A DNA stretch of 64,000 nucleotides from Hydrogenophaga sp. (GTDB lineage: Bacteria > Pseudomonadota > Gammaproteobacteria > Burkholderiales > Burkholderiaceae_C), in the NCBI GenBank assembly GCA_016790705.1, contig JAEUOT010000034.1, forward strand, positions 51,977-115,976, read 5' to 3'. The notes beneath the pieces are model-generated. The model did not search any database. It had not been told where the DNA came from and saw only the letters and a list, made by a program, of their open reading frames with translations. A program made the translations under genes and the position numbers. Each line of letters opens with the position of its first letter. Position 1 is the first letter of the stretch. Below, in pieces: positions 52,372 to 60,918 of the stretch.

Positions 52372-54123
52372 TCAGGATGCACCAGCGGGGGGAGGTCCGC
52401 CCCGGGCGCCCGCCGCTTCGGTGCAGGCGCGGCGCAGCAGGGCCTCGAAGTCCCCGGCAAACGCCTCGGCGTCGAACAGCGGGCTGGTGCGCGCCGTCTC
52501 GCGCAGCGTGCTGCGCAGGTGGCGCAGCGTGGCGAGCGTGCTCTCGCGGTCGTTCGCGAGAGCGACGGCGCGGGCGACATACGCATCGTCGTTGTGGGTG
52601 ACCCAGTCGTCCAGGCCGACCTGATGCAGCAGGGACTGGCCCTGACGGCCGAGCAGGCCGGGTGTGGCCAGCGTCAGGGTGGGCACACCCATCCAGAGGG
52701 CCTCTGCGGTGGTGGTGCCGCCGGGGTAGGGGAAGGTGTCGAGCAGCACATCGAAGTCGTCGTGGCGGGCCAGGTGGGTGGCGCGGGGCTGGGGCCGGCC
52801 GAGTTCGACCCTTGAGCGGTCGATGCCGCAGGCGTCCAGTCGCGCCTCGAACGCGGCGCGCACATCGGGTTGCGAAAGCTGGCGGTTGCGGATCAGCAGC
52901 GTGCTCTGCGGCGCGGCGTCCAGGATGCGTTGCCAGGCGCCCAGGACGCGCGGGTTGATCTTGTTGACGTTCTGCAGGCAGGCAAAGCGCAGGCCGCCAC
53001 CGCGGGCCAGCGGGGGCTCCGGCGACGGCAGCGGCGCGTCCGCCGGCGGGCTCATGCACAGCCGCGTGCGGGGCAGGTAGAACACCCGCTCGCTGAAGAA
53101 GCGCTGTTCCTGCGGCGGCACGCTGTCGGGGTCGGCGATGACACCGTCGATCTCGGGCAGGCCGAGCGTCCCGAAATAGCCCAGCCAGGACAGTTGCAGC
53201 GGGGCCGGTCGCATCATCAGCGTGCCCAGCCGCTGGTGGTTGGTGAAGCCGGCCAGGTCCAGCAGCACGTCCAGCCGGTCGGCGGCCATCGCCCGTGCCA
53301 GCTCGACCTCCGACAGGGCCGAGGCCGGCAGCCAGCGGGTGACCAGGCGCTGCAGGCGAGCGCTCACCGCGTCCGACCGGTCGCCGGTCGCGTAAGCGAA
53401 CAGCTCGACGCCGCGCCGCTGCAGCGCCGCCAGCGTGGATTCCAGGAAGTAGGCCACGGGGTGGTCCGAGAGGTCGCCCGAGAGCAGGCCGATGCGCAGC
53501 CGGGGCCCGGGAGGGCTGGCGCGGCGCGGCGGGAGCGGCGGACCGGGACGCACCAGCGAGCGGGCATGGGCGGTGACCCAGTCGCGCAGCGCGTCCAGGT
53601 CGGGGTGCGGCAGATAGTGGCTGCAGAACGCGTAGGCGCTGAAGGCCCGGACGTGGTGCGGGTCCAGGGTGATCGCCTGGCGGTAGCTGTCCAGGGCGCC
53701 CTCGGTGTCCAGCAGGTCCTGGCGGGCGCGGCCCATATTGAAATGCAGCGTGGGGTTGCCGGCGTGCGTGGCCAGTGCCGGCGTCAGGACCGCCAGGGCC
53801 TCGGCGGGCCGCCGCAGCGCGTGGCGCAGCACGGCGGCGAGGTTCAGGCGGGCCGGCAGGAAGTCCGGCCAGCGATCCACCGTCTCGCGCAGCGCCTGAC
53901 TGGCCTCCTGCGATCGCTGCTGGCGCAGCAGGGTGAGCGCGTGCCGGTGGGCGATGTCAGGATCGTCGGGGTGCTGGCGGCGCAGGCTGTCGTAGGCGGC
54001 TTCGGCCTCGGGCCACCGCTGCTGCTCGAACAGGGTCCGGGCCAGCGCCGGTGGCGAACGCCGGGGCGGCACCAGCCGGATCTGGCCGGACAGGGGAGGC
54101 GTGGAGGCGGGGCGGTCGGTCAT
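52372..54123 (-). CDS. TPR protein with O-GlcNAc-transferase-like (SPINDLY) catalytic domain
   Basis: The 583-residue protein has N-terminal TPR repeats (from about 25 to 190; FEQQRWPEAEAAYDSLRRQHP, LHFNMGRARQDLLDTEGALD) and a GT41-type C-terminal domain (about 210-580) with LRIGLLSGDLSDHPVAYFLE, LDVLLDLAGFTNHQRLGTLM, LSWLGYFGTLGLPEIDGVI and DVLLDTFPYPGGTTTAEALW. It could attach a sugar to a protein or to a cell-surface polymer; bacterial members glycosylate flagellin or adhesins. Target unknown. It is divergent from the hydrogenase control region. Confidence 0.88.
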   Translation of the reverse strand: MTDRPASTPPLSGQIRLVPPRRSPPALARTLFEQQRWPEAEAAYDSLRRQHPDDPDIAHRHALTLLRQQRSQEASQALRETVDRWPDFLPARLNLAAVLRHALRRPAEALAVLTPALATHAGNPTLHFNMGRARQDLLDTEGALDSYRQAITLDPHHVRAFSAYAFCSHYLPHPDLDALRDWVTAHARSLVRPGPPLPPRRASPPGPRLRIGLLSGDLSDHPVAYFLESTLAALQRRGVELFAYATGDRSDAVSARLQRLVTRWLPASALSEVELARAMAADRLDVLLDLAGFTNHQRLGTLMMRPAPLQLSWLGYFGTLGLPEIDGVIADPDSVPPQEQRFFSERVFYLPRTRLCMSPPADAPLPSPEPPLARGGGLRFACLQNVNKINPRVLGAWQRILDAAPQSTLLIRNRQLSQPDVRAAFEARLDACGIDRSRVELGRPQPRATHLARHDDFDVLLDTFPYPGGTTTAEALWMGVPTLTLATPGLLGRQGQSLLHQVGLDDWVTHNDDAYVARAVALANDRESTLATLRHLRSTLRETARTSPLFDAEAFAGDFEALLRRACTEAAGARGGPPPAGAS

Positions 54124-54337
54124 GGCGGCGTGGCTCGCCGGATTGTCGGCGACGCCGGTGTCCGGCCGGCTGCAAAGGGTCCATCCAAGGGAAAGCCCCG
54201 ATGCACGACAGTGGTGCGAGCCGTTACAGTTTTGTCACTCGCAAACGGCGCCCGACGCCGCGACCGCGGGGGACCGAGGAGACAACCCAGTCCTATCAGA
54301 ACAATCTCACAGCGTCCCAAGAGATGCCACAACCATC

Positions 54338-54366
54338 AGCCGACCCGTTTGGGTCGGCTTTTTTTT
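54338..54366 (+). terminator. Orphan rho-independent terminator, possible end of a small RNA
   Basis: AGCCGACCC (54338-54346) pairs with GGGTCGGCT (54351-54359), followed by seven or more T residues. On the plus strand no gene lies upstream of it before the divergent TPR gene, so what it terminates is not explained by any CDS. A small RNA starting around 54200 is one possibility; a leftover of promoter insulation is another. Confidence 0.8.
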
Positions 54367-54405
54367 GCCCGTGAACCGGGTCAGGGTCGCGTCGACAGAT
54401 GGAAT

Positions 54406-54427
54406 ATTGGTTTCCACTTTGTCCAAT
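54406..54427. promoter_or_regulatory. Inverted repeat ATTGG-N12-CCAAT in hydrogenase upstream region
   Basis: Perfect 5-bp arms (54406-54410, 54423-54427), about 130 bp upstream of the sigma-54 -24 element, where an activator of the HoxA/HupR type would bind. The arms are short. Confidence 0.35.
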
Positions 54428-54480
54428 GAACTGGAAGCTTGTTGTTGATCGGTTGGGGGCTCTGGGAAAAGGGCTGGTCG

Positions 54481-54503
54481 AAAGGCTTTTAAAAGTCCTT
54501 TCC
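54481..54503. promoter_or_regulatory. AT-rich palindrome AAAGG-CTTTTAAAAG-TCCTTT
   Basis: The core CTTTTAAAAG (54486-54495) is a perfect palindrome, flanked by partly matching AAAGG and CCTTT arms. It lies about 60 bp upstream of the sigma-54 promoter. It may bind an activator or bending protein. Confidence 0.35.
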
Positions 54504-54554
54504 TGACAACAGGTTACATCTTGTGATTGGTGTTTTCCCTTGGCTGGCATGCCG

Positions 54555-54570
54555 TGGCCCGCGTATTGCA
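54555..54570 (+). promoter_or_regulatory. Sigma-54 promoter of the hydrogenase operon
   Basis: TGGCCCGCGTATTGCA matches TGGCAC-N5-TTGCA at all but one position. GG (54556-54557) and GC (54568-54569) are exactly 10 bases apart. The hupS start codon is about 80 bases downstream. In Ralstonia eutropha and Rhodobacter capsulatus, hydrogenase promoters are controlled by NtrC-type HoxA/HupR; in Ralstonia they need sigma-54. Confidence 0.85.
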
Positions 54571-54651
54571 AACGGTCACACACCTGCCCATCCGACAGCC
54601 TTGCGGGCGGGCCCGGTTACGCCCCACACCAGTCCACGGAGACACCACAAG

Positions 54652-55734
54652 ATGGAAACCTTCTACGAGGTCATGCGCCGCAAAGGCATCTCGCGCCGCA
54701 GTTTCACCAAGTACTGCTCGCTCACCGCCACCTCGCTGGGGCTGGCGCCCAGCTTCGTGCCCCAGATCGTGCACGCCATGGAAAACAAGCCGCGCACGCC
54801 GGTGCTGTGGCTGCACGGCCTGGAATGCACCTGCTGCACCGAAGCCTTCATCCGTTCGGCCCACCCGCTGGCCAAGGACGTGGTGCTGTCCATGATCAGC
54901 CTGGACTACGACGACACCCTGATGGCCGCCGCCGGCCACCAGGCCGAGGCCATCCTCGACGAGATCATGACCAAGTACAAGGGCAACTACATCCTCGCGG
55001 TCGAGGGCAACCCGCCCCTGAACGAAGACGGCATGTTCTGCATCCAGGGCGGCAAGCCGTTCATCGAGAAGCTCCAGCGCGTGGCCAAGGACTGCAAGGC
55101 CGTGATCGCCTGGGGTTCATGCGCCTCCTGGGGCTGCGTGCAGGCCGCCAAGCCCAACCCGACCCAGGCCACCCCGATCCACAAGGTCATCACCGACAAG
55201 CCCATCATCAAGGTGCCCGGCTGCCCGCCGATCCCCGAGGTGATGACCGGCGTGATCACCTACATGCTGACCTTCGACAAGATCCCCGAGCTGGACCGCC
55301 AGGGCCGCCCGAAGATGTTCTACAGCCAGCGCATCCACGACAAGTGCTACCGCCGTCCGCACTTCGACGCCGGCCAGTTCATCGAAGCCTTCGACGACGA
55401 GTCCGCGCGCAAGGGCTACTGCCTCTACAAGATGGGGTGCAAGGGCCCGACCACCTACAACGCCTGCTCCACGGTGATGTGGAACGAGGGCACCAGCTTC
55501 CCGATCAAGGCCGGCCACGGCTGCATCGGCTGCTCGGAAGACGGTTTCTGGGACAAGGGCTCGTTCTACGACCGCCTGACCAACATCCATGCCTTCGGCA
55601 TCGAGGGCAACGCCGACCAGATCGGCGGCAAGGCCGCCGCCGTGGTGGGTGCCGCGGTCGCCGCCCACGCCGCCATCTCGGTGGCCAAGCGGGTGCGGGA
55701 CACGTCCAAAGAGAAATCGCAGAACAACGCCTGA
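54652..55734 (+). CDS. hupS: Uptake [NiFe]-hydrogenase small subunit, six-cysteine (oxygen-tolerant) type
   Basis: ATG 54652 gives 360 residues. A Tat signal is present (RRSFTK at 15-20), with cleavage near residue 43. The proximal-cluster ligands are Cys59, Cys61, Cys62, Cys157, Cys162 and Cys191; the two extra cysteines (61 and 162) are those that mark O2-tolerant group 1d enzymes such as Ralstonia HoxK. Medial (Cys272, Cys291, Cys294) and distal (His229, Cys232, Cys257, Cys263) cluster ligands follow. A C-terminal hydrophobic helix ([17 protein letters not shown]) anchors it in the membrane. First gene of the operon (also named hoxK), behind a sigma-54 promoter; oxidises H2 at the periplasmic face. 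Confidence 0.97.
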   Translation: METFYEVMRRKGISRRSFTKYCSLTATSLGLAPSFVPQIVHAMENKPRTPVLWLHGLECTCCTEAFIRSAHPLAKDVVLSMISLDYDDTLMAAAGHQAEAILDEIMTKYKGNYILAVEGNPPLNEDGMFCIQGGKPFIEKLQRVAKDCKAVIAWGSCASWGCVQAAKPNPTQATPIHKVITDKPIIKVPGCPPIPEVMTGVITYMLTFDKIPELDRQGRPKMFYSQRIHDKCYRRPHFDAGQFIEAFDDESARKGYCLYKMGCKGPTTYNACSTVMWNEGTSFPIKAGHGCIGCSEDGFWDKGSFYDRLTNIHAFGIEGNADQIGGKAAAVVGAAVAAHAAISVAKRVRDTSKEKSQNNA

Positions 55735-55752
55735 AGCTAAGAGGACAACACC

Positions 55753-57612
55753 ATGGGTGCTTACGAAACACAGGGCTTCAAGCTCGACAACTCCGGCCGC
55801 CGAGTGGTGGTCGATCCGGTGTGCCGCATCGAGGGCCACATGCGCTGCGAGGTCAACCTCGACAGCAACAACGTCATCCGCAACGCGGTCTCGACCGGCA
55901 CCATGTGGCGCGGCCTTGAGGTGATTCTCAAGGGCCGTGACCCGCGCGACGCCTGGGCCTTCGTGGAGCGCATCTGCGGCGTCTGCACCGGCACGCACGC
56001 GCTGACCTCGGTGCGCGCCGTGGAGGATGCGCTGGGCATCAAGATCCCGAAGAACGCCCACCTGCTGCGCGAGATCTTCGACAAGACGCTGCAGGTCCAC
56101 GACCACGCGGTGCACTTCTATCACCTGCACGCGCTCGACTGGGTCGACGTGGTGTCCGCGCTCAAGGCCGACCCCAAGAAGACCTCGGAACTGCAGCAAC
56201 TGGTCTCGCCCAGCCACCCGATGTCCTCGCCGGGCTACTTCCGCGACATCCAGAACCGCCTCAAGAAGTTCGTCGAATCCGGCCAGCTCGGCCCGTTCAC
56301 CAACGGCTACTGGGGCTCCAAGGCCTATGTGCTGCCGGCCGAAGCCAACCTGATGGCGGTGGCCCACTACCTCGAAGCCCTGGACCTGCAGAAGGAATGG
56401 GTCAAGGTGCACACCGTGATCGGCGGCAAGAACCCGCACCCGAACTTCATGGTCGGCGGCATGCCCTGCGCGATCAACCTCGACGGCAACGGCGCCGCCG
56501 GTGCGCCGATCAACATGGAGCGCCTGAACTTCATCAAGGCCCGCATCGAGGAGATGATCGACTTCGTCAAGAACGTCTACCTGCCCGACGTGCTGGCCAT
56601 CGGCACGCTCTACAAGCAGGCCGGCTGGCTCTACGGCGGCGGCCTCTCGGCCACCAACGTCATGGACTACGGCACCTTCTCCAAGGTCAACTACGACGCC
56701 AGCACCGACCAGTTGCCCGGCGGCGTGATCCTCAACGGCAACTGGGACGAGGTGCTGCCGATCGACCTGCGTGACCCCGAGCAGATTCAGGAGTTCGTGA
56801 CCCACAGCTGGTACACCTACGGCAACGACGCCAAGGGCCTGCACCCCTGGGACGGCATCACCGAGCCCAACTACAAGCCCGAAGGCCCGAACTTCAAGGG
56901 CACGCGCACGAACATCGAGCAGCTCGACGAGTCGGCCAAGTACTCCTGGATCAAGTCGCCGCGCTGGCGCGGCCACGCGGTCGAGGTCGGCCCGCTTTCG
57001 CGCTACATCCTGGCCTACGCGCACGCCAAGAAGGGCAACAAGTACGCCCAGCGTCCGAAGGAGCAACTGGAGTTCTCGGCCCAGATGATCAACAGCGCCA
57101 TTCCGAAGGCGCTGGGCCTGCCCGAGACCCAGTACACGCTCAAGCAGATGCTGCCGTCCACCATCGGCCGCACGCTGGCGCGCTGCCTGGAGGCCCAGTA
57201 CTGCGCCGAGATGCTGATGGACGACTGGAACGAACTGGTCGCCAACATCAAGGCCGGCGACACCGCCACCGCCAACGTCGAGAAGTGGGACCCCGCCTCC
57301 TGGCCCAAGGAAGCCAAGGGCGTCGGCCACACCGCCGCGCCGCGGGGCGCGCTGGCGCACTGGATCAAGATCAAGGACGGCAAGATCGAGAACTACCAGT
57401 GCGTGGTGCCCACCACCTGGAACGGCTCGCCGCGCGACGACAAGGGACAGATCGGCGCCTTCGAGGCTTCGCTGATGAACACCCCGATGGTCAATCCCGA
57501 GCAGCCGCTGGAAATCCTGCGCACGCTGCACAGCTTCGACCCCTGCCTGGCCTGCTCCACCCACGTGATGAGCCCCGACGGTCAGGAAATGGCCCGCGTC
57601 ACGGTACGCTGA
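55753..57612 (+). CDS. hupL: Uptake [NiFe]-hydrogenase large subunit
   Basis: The 619-residue protein carries the nickel ligands Cys75 and Cys78 in [11 protein letters not shown] and Cys598 and Cys601 in [10 protein letters not shown]. Maturation protease would cut after His604, removing the last 15 residues. RIEGHMR near the start and the conserved PRGALAHW (APRGALAHW) region are present. Length and all motifs are standard. It forms the catalytic heterodimer with HupS, exported with it by the Tat route. Also called hoxG. 18 bp after hupS. Confidence 0.98.
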   Translation: MGAYETQGFKLDNSGRRVVVDPVCRIEGHMRCEVNLDSNNVIRNAVSTGTMWRGLEVILKGRDPRDAWAFVERICGVCTGTHALTSVRAVEDALGIKIPKNAHLLREIFDKTLQVHDHAVHFYHLHALDWVDVVSALKADPKKTSELQQLVSPSHPMSSPGYFRDIQNRLKKFVESGQLGPFTNGYWGSKAYVLPAEANLMAVAHYLEALDLQKEWVKVHTVIGGKNPHPNFMVGGMPCAINLDGNGAAGAPINMERLNFIKARIEEMIDFVKNVYLPDVLAIGTLYKQAGWLYGGGLSATNVMDYGTFSKVNYDASTDQLPGGVILNGNWDEVLPIDLRDPEQIQEFVTHSWYTYGNDAKGLHPWDGITEPNYKPEGPNFKGTRTNIEQLDESAKYSWIKSPRWRGHAVEVGPLSRYILAYAHAKKGNKYAQRPKEQLEFSAQMINSAIPKALGLPETQYTLKQMLPSTIGRTLARCLEAQYCAEMLMDDWNELVANIKAGDTATANVEKWDPASWPKEAKGVGHTAAPRGALAHWIKIKDGKIENYQCVVPTTWNGSPRDDKGQIGAFEASLMNTPMVNPEQPLEILRTLHSFDPCLACSTHVMSPDGQEMARVTVR

Positions 57613-57644
57613 AGCCCCACCCCCCAACGGACGAGGAGAAACAC

Positions 57645-58247
57645 ATGCAAGAGAAAAACATCCGTCGCGTGGTCGCGGCAGCGCTGCTGGCCGGCCTGGC
57701 CGGCGCCGCGCAGGCCCACACCGGTCACGGCACGCACAGCCTGATGGAGGGCCTGGCCCATCCGTTCGGCCTGGACCACCTGCTGGCCATGGTGGCCGTC
57801 GGTGTCTGGTCGGTCTCGGCCCTGCCGCAAGGCAAGGCCTGGCAAGGCCCGGCGGCCTTCCTGGCCGCGCTGGTCGCCAGCGCCGCGCTGGGTGCGGCCG
57901 GCGTGACGCTGCCGTTCCTGGAGCACGGCGTGGCGCTGTCGGTCGTGCTGTTCGGCGCCATGCTGGTGCTGGCCCGCCGCCCGATGCCCGCCTCGATCGG
58001 CCTGGGTCTGGTCGCTGCGGCCGCCTCGCTGCACGGCCTGGCCCACGGCGCCGAAACGCCGGCCACCGGCTTCGCTGGCTATGCCGCCGGCTTCCTGGCC
58101 ACCACCGCGCTGATGCACATCAGCGGCGTGGGCGCCGGCCTGGCGATCCGTCGCTGGCTGGCCGAGCGCAGCGGCGTGGCCCTGGGCGGTCTGGGCGCGC
58201 TGCTGGGCGGCGCCGGCCTGTACCTGTTCGGCCAACTGGCCGCCTGA
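57645..58247 (+). CDS. hupE: HupE/UreJ-family membrane protein, probable nickel transporter
   Basis: ATG 57645 follows GAGGAGA and gives 200 residues. A signal peptide (VVAAALLAGLAGAAQAH) precedes the HupE signature HPFGLDHLLAMVAVGVWS, which has His and Asp residues suited for nickel. About six helices follow, with SLHGLAHGAETP as second conserved motif. HupE of Rhizobium imports Ni2+ for hydrogenase. Its place between hupL and hupC is unusual compared with some hup clusters, where it lies further downstream or elsewhere, but it fits co-expression. Confidence 0.92.
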   Translation: MQEKNIRRVVAAALLAGLAGAAQAHTGHGTHSLMEGLAHPFGLDHLLAMVAVGVWSVSALPQGKAWQGPAAFLAALVASAALGAAGVTLPFLEHGVALSVVLFGAMLVLARRPMPASIGLGLVAAAASLHGLAHGAETPATGFAGYAAGFLATTALMHISGVGAGLAIRRWLAERSGVALGGLGALLGGAGLYLFGQLAA

Positions 58248-58274
58248 CGGTCCACCACTGCACAGGAGAACACC

Positions 58275-59021
58275 ATGTCATCCCTGTCTGCACAAGAGCT
58301 GGCCCAGCAGCGCCTGGCCGATGTCACCGGCATCGACGAGAGCGCCGTCTCGCACGGCCAGAGCACCAAATCGGTCTACGTGTACGAAGCGCCCGTGCGC
58401 ATCTGGCACTGGGTCAACGTGGCCGCCATCACCGTGCTGTGCCTCTCCGGCTACTTCATCGGCAAGCCGCTGCCGACGATGCCCGGCGAAGCCAGCGACC
58501 ACTACCTGATGGGCTACATCCGCTTCGCCCACTTCACGGCCGGCTACATCCTGGCGGTCGGGCTGCTGGGCCGTGCCTACTGGGCCATCGTCGGCAACCA
58601 CCACGCGCGCGAGCTGTTCTGGGTGCCGCTGTTCCAGAAGGCCTACTGGGGCGAGGTGCTGACCATGTTCAAGTGGTACGCCTTCATCATCCCGCGGCCG
58701 GGCCGCTACGTGGGCCACAACCCGCTGGCCCGCCTGGCGATGTTCTCGGGCTTCCTGATGCTGATGATCTTCATGATCGTCACCGGCTTTGCGCTCTACA
58801 GCGAAGGCGCCGGCGTCGGTTCCTGGCAGGACAAGCTGTTCGGCTGGGTCATCCCGATGTTCGGCCAGAGCCAGGACGTGCACACCTGGCACCGCATGGG
58901 CATGTGGGCCATGGTCATGTTCATCACGCTGCACGTCTATGCCGCGCTGCGTGAGGACATCATGGGTCGCCAGTCCATCGTCTCGACCATGATCTCGGGT
59001 CGCCGCACGTTCAAGGATTGA
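58275..59021 (+). CDS. hupC: Hydrogenase b-type cytochrome subunit
   Basis: The 248-residue protein has four membrane helices and conserved heme ligands: VRIWHWVNVAAITVLCLSGY, RFAHFTAGYILAVGLLGRAY, HTWHRMGMWAMVMFITLHVY. It fits the HyaC/HoxZ family, taking electrons from HupS and reducing quinone. Also named hoxZ. ATG 58275 is preceded by CAGGAGA. Confidence 0.96.
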   Translation: MSSLSAQELAQQRLADVTGIDESAVSHGQSTKSVYVYEAPVRIWHWVNVAAITVLCLSGYFIGKPLPTMPGEASDHYLMGYIRFAHFTAGYILAVGLLGRAYWAIVGNHHARELFWVPLFQKAYWGEVLTMFKWYAFIIPRPGRYVGHNPLARLAMFSGFLMLMIFMIVTGFALYSEGAGVGSWQDKLFGWVIPMFGQSQDVHTWHRMGMWAMVMFITLHVYAALREDIMGRQSIVSTMISGRRTFKD

Positions 59022-59025
59022 TCCT

Positions 59026-59358
59026 GTGAAAAAGGTCGCCGCCAGTTGGTCGATCCCTCCCCGTGGTGTGCCGGTGCGCGAGCCCATGCACCCGGGGCGG
59101 CTGCTGGCGCGCACCTGCCTGGGCCCGCTCTCGCTCAACCAGAGCGAGGCGGCCCGGCTGCTGGGCCTCTCGCGCCGCCGCCTGCACGAGCTCGTGCACG
59201 GCCAGCGCGCGATGTCGCCCGACACGGCGCTGCGTTGCGCCCGCCAGTTCGGCATCGATGCCCACTTCTGGCTCGCGCAGCAGGCCGCCTGGGACAGCTT
59301 CCACGCCTGGAAGCGTCTGTGTGCCCAGGACACGAACCACTCTTCCCCTTCCCACTGA
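59026..59358 (+). CDS. HigA-like XRE helix-turn-helix protein inside the hydrogenase operon
   Basis: GTG 59026 lies 4 bp after hupC; 110 residues. It has the HigA/VapI pattern EPMHPGRLLARTCLGPLSLN, then the HTH QSEAARLLGLSRRRLHELVH, then RAMSPDTALRCARQFGIDAHFWL. HigA proteins are antitoxins of HigBA modules, but no HigB-type toxin is adjacent. Here the gene lies between hupC and hupD, in line with them. It might autoregulate or tune the operon, or it may be a domesticated antitoxin. Function unproven. Confidence 0.85.
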   Translation: MKKVAASWSIPPRGVPVREPMHPGRLLARTCLGPLSLNQSEAARLLGLSRRRLHELVHGQRAMSPDTALRCARQFGIDAHFWLAQQAAWDSFHAWKRLCAQDTNHSSPSH

Positions 59359-59379
59359 CGCCCATACGGGATTCCAGCC

Positions 59380-60105
59380 ATGAGCGCCACTCCGACCGAA
59401 AACGCCTGTCACCCCTCGGGTGACACCCTGCCGGCCCGCATCGTCGTGCTGGGCATCGGCAACCTGCTCTGGGCCGACGAAGGCTTTGGCGTGCGTTGCA
59501 TCGAAGCCTTGCAGCGCCGCTACGAATTCGCCGACCACGTCTCGCTGATCGACGGCGGCACCCAGGGCCTCTACTTGATCCAGCACGTGCAGGAAGCCGA
59601 TGCGCTGCTGATCTTCGACGCCATCGACTATGGCCTCGAACCCGGCACGCTCAAGCAGGTGCGCGACGACGAGGTGCCGCGTTTCATGGGCGCCAAGAAG
59701 ATGAGCCTGCACCAGACCGGTTTTCAGGAAGTGCTGTCGCTGGCCCTGCTGACCGACAAGTACCCGCAGCGGGTGCTGCTGATCGGCTGCCAGCCGCAGG
59801 AGCTGGAAGACTACGGCGGCAGCCTGCGGCCGGTGGTCAAGGCGGCGATGGAAGACGCGCTGGCGCTGGGCCTGGATGCGCTGCGGCAATGGGGCGGCGA
59901 GCCCCGCGAGCGCCAGTCCCCGCTGTCCTCGCGCGAGGCGGTGACGCTGGACGAGCTGGCCCTGGCGGCCTATGAGGCCCAGCGGCCCGCGGCCGACGAG
60001 GCCTGCCGCATCGGCGATGACCGCTTCCTGGCAGGCCCGTCCGGCGAAGCCGGCGCGGCGGTGACCCTGGACGGGGCCGCCTCGCTCCAGCGGGTGGGTG
60101 GCTGA
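59380..60105 (+). CDS. hupD: Hydrogenase maturation protease HupD with a C-terminal extension
   Basis: ATG 59380 gives 241 residues. Core motif IVVLGIGNLLWADEGFGVRC with nickel-ligand Glu, LIFDAIDYGLEPG with Asp, and KKMSLHQTGFQEVL with His. HyaD/HoxM proteins have about 195-205 residues; the extra part here is an N-terminal 16-residue leader and roughly the last 50 residues (after GLDALRQWGGE), which show low similarity to anything I know. It cuts the C-terminal peptide from HupL after nickel insertion. Also called hoxM. Confidence 0.94.
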   Translation: MSATPTENACHPSGDTLPARIVVLGIGNLLWADEGFGVRCIEALQRRYEFADHVSLIDGGTQGLYLIQHVQEADALLIFDAIDYGLEPGTLKQVRDDEVPRFMGAKKMSLHQTGFQEVLSLALLTDKYPQRVLLIGCQPQELEDYGGSLRPVVKAAMEDALALGLDALRQWGGEPRERQSPLSSREAVTLDELALAAYEAQRPAADEACRIGDDRFLAGPSGEAGAAVTLDGAASLQRVGG

Positions 60106-60106
60106 C

Positions 60107-60409
60107 ATGTGCATCGGCATTCCCATGCAGGTGGTCGAGGTCGACGGCCGTTTCGCGCTCTGCGAAAGCCGCGGCGAACGCCGCCGCGTCGGCACGGCCC
60201 TGGTCGGCCAGGTGGCGCCCGGCGACTGGCTGCTGGTGTTCCTCGACGACGCGCGCGACCGCATCGACGCCGCGCGCGCGGCCGAGGTGAACGAGGCGCT
60301 GGACCTGGTGCTGGGCGCCATGCAGGGCGCCGACGCGTCTGCGGCTGTCGATTTCGCGCTGCCCTCCCGGATGAGCGCAGAGCAACTCAAGGCCCTGACC
60401 GGTGCCTGA
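60107..60409 (+). CDS. hupF: HypC-family hydrogenase chaperone (HupF)
   Basis: ATG 60107 (MCIGIPMQV) immediately follows the hupD stop. 100 residues; the essential Cys2 is at the N-terminus. HupF/HoxL chaperones hold the large subunit precursor under oxygen, alongside HypC. It is slightly longer than HypC (about 80-90), typical of HupF, with a C-terminal helical tail. Confidence 0.93.
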   Translation: MCIGIPMQVVEVDGRFALCESRGERRRVGTALVGQVAPGDWLLVFLDDARDRIDAARAAEVNEALDLVLGAMQGADASAAVDFALPSRMSAEQLKALTGA

Positions 60410-60433
60410 ACACACAACCACACGGAGACTTAC

Positions 60434-60886
60434 ATGATCGAGACTGCAGAAGCCCACGCCCCGTTGATCCAGCGGCTGGCGCGTGATTTCGGCGCCCCCT
60501 GGGTGGACGAACAGACGGTGGCCGACTGGGTGGCCGGTGGCGGCGACCGGGTGGTGCTGCTGGCCGGTGACCCGGTGCGCTTCCCCGAAGGCGTGGACGT
60601 GGCGGCCGTGCTGCCCGAGCTGATGAAGGCCTTTCCGAACCGCTTCAGCGTGGCCGTGGTGCCGCGCGAGAGCGAAGACGCGGTGGCGCGCCGCTACGGC
60701 TCGCAGCGCTGGCCCACCCTGCTGTTCTTCCGCGATGGCCAGTACGTGACAGCGATTGCCGGCATGCAGGACTGGGACGTCTACCTGCAAGGGGTGGCCG
60801 CCGCATTGGCGATGCCGCCCTCGCGTCCGCCCACCATCGGCATCCCGGTCGTGAGCCAGGGCGGCAGCGGCAGCAGTTGCCATTGA
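60434..60886 (+). CDS. hupG: Hydrogenase accessory protein HupG (HyaE/HoxO-like, thioredoxin fold)
   Basis: The 150-residue protein has the thioredoxin-like fold of HyaE/HoxO (VVLLAGDPVRFPEGVDVAAV, YGSQRWPTLLFFRDGQYVTA) but lacks the CxxC pair of thioredoxins. HyaE/HoxO binds the Tat signal of the small subunit as a chaperone. Position between hupF and hupH is standard. Last residues are Gly/Ser-rich. Confidence 0.9.
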   Translation: MIETAEAHAPLIQRLARDFGAPWVDEQTVADWVAGGGDRVVLLAGDPVRFPEGVDVAAVLPELMKAFPNRFSVAVVPRESEDAVARRYGSQRWPTLLFFRDGQYVTAIAGMQDWDVYLQGVAAALAMPPSRPPTIGIPVVSQGGSGSSCH

Positions 60887-60918
60887 CATCGAATCCAACG
60901 CAAGACCAGGAGTTGCGC

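Larger units (their letters stand above)
54124..54651. other. 528-bp control region upstream of the hydrogenase operon
   Basis: No gene of any length is convincing here. From left to right it holds the upstream end of the minus-strand TPR gene, a possible small transcript with its own terminator (54338-54366), an ATTGG/CCAAT inverted repeat, a CTTTTAAAAG palindrome and a sigma-54 promoter (54555-54570). These are listed separately. Confidence 0.7.

Noticed and set aside
55117-57627. 836-residue minus-strand frame opposite hupL
   Set aside because: Antisense shadow of hupS/hupL; codon-position GC belongs to the plus-strand genes.
59026-59358. Complete HigBA toxin-antitoxin module
   Set aside because: Only the antitoxin-type gene is present; no toxin-sized frame lies before or after it, as both neighbours are hup genes.
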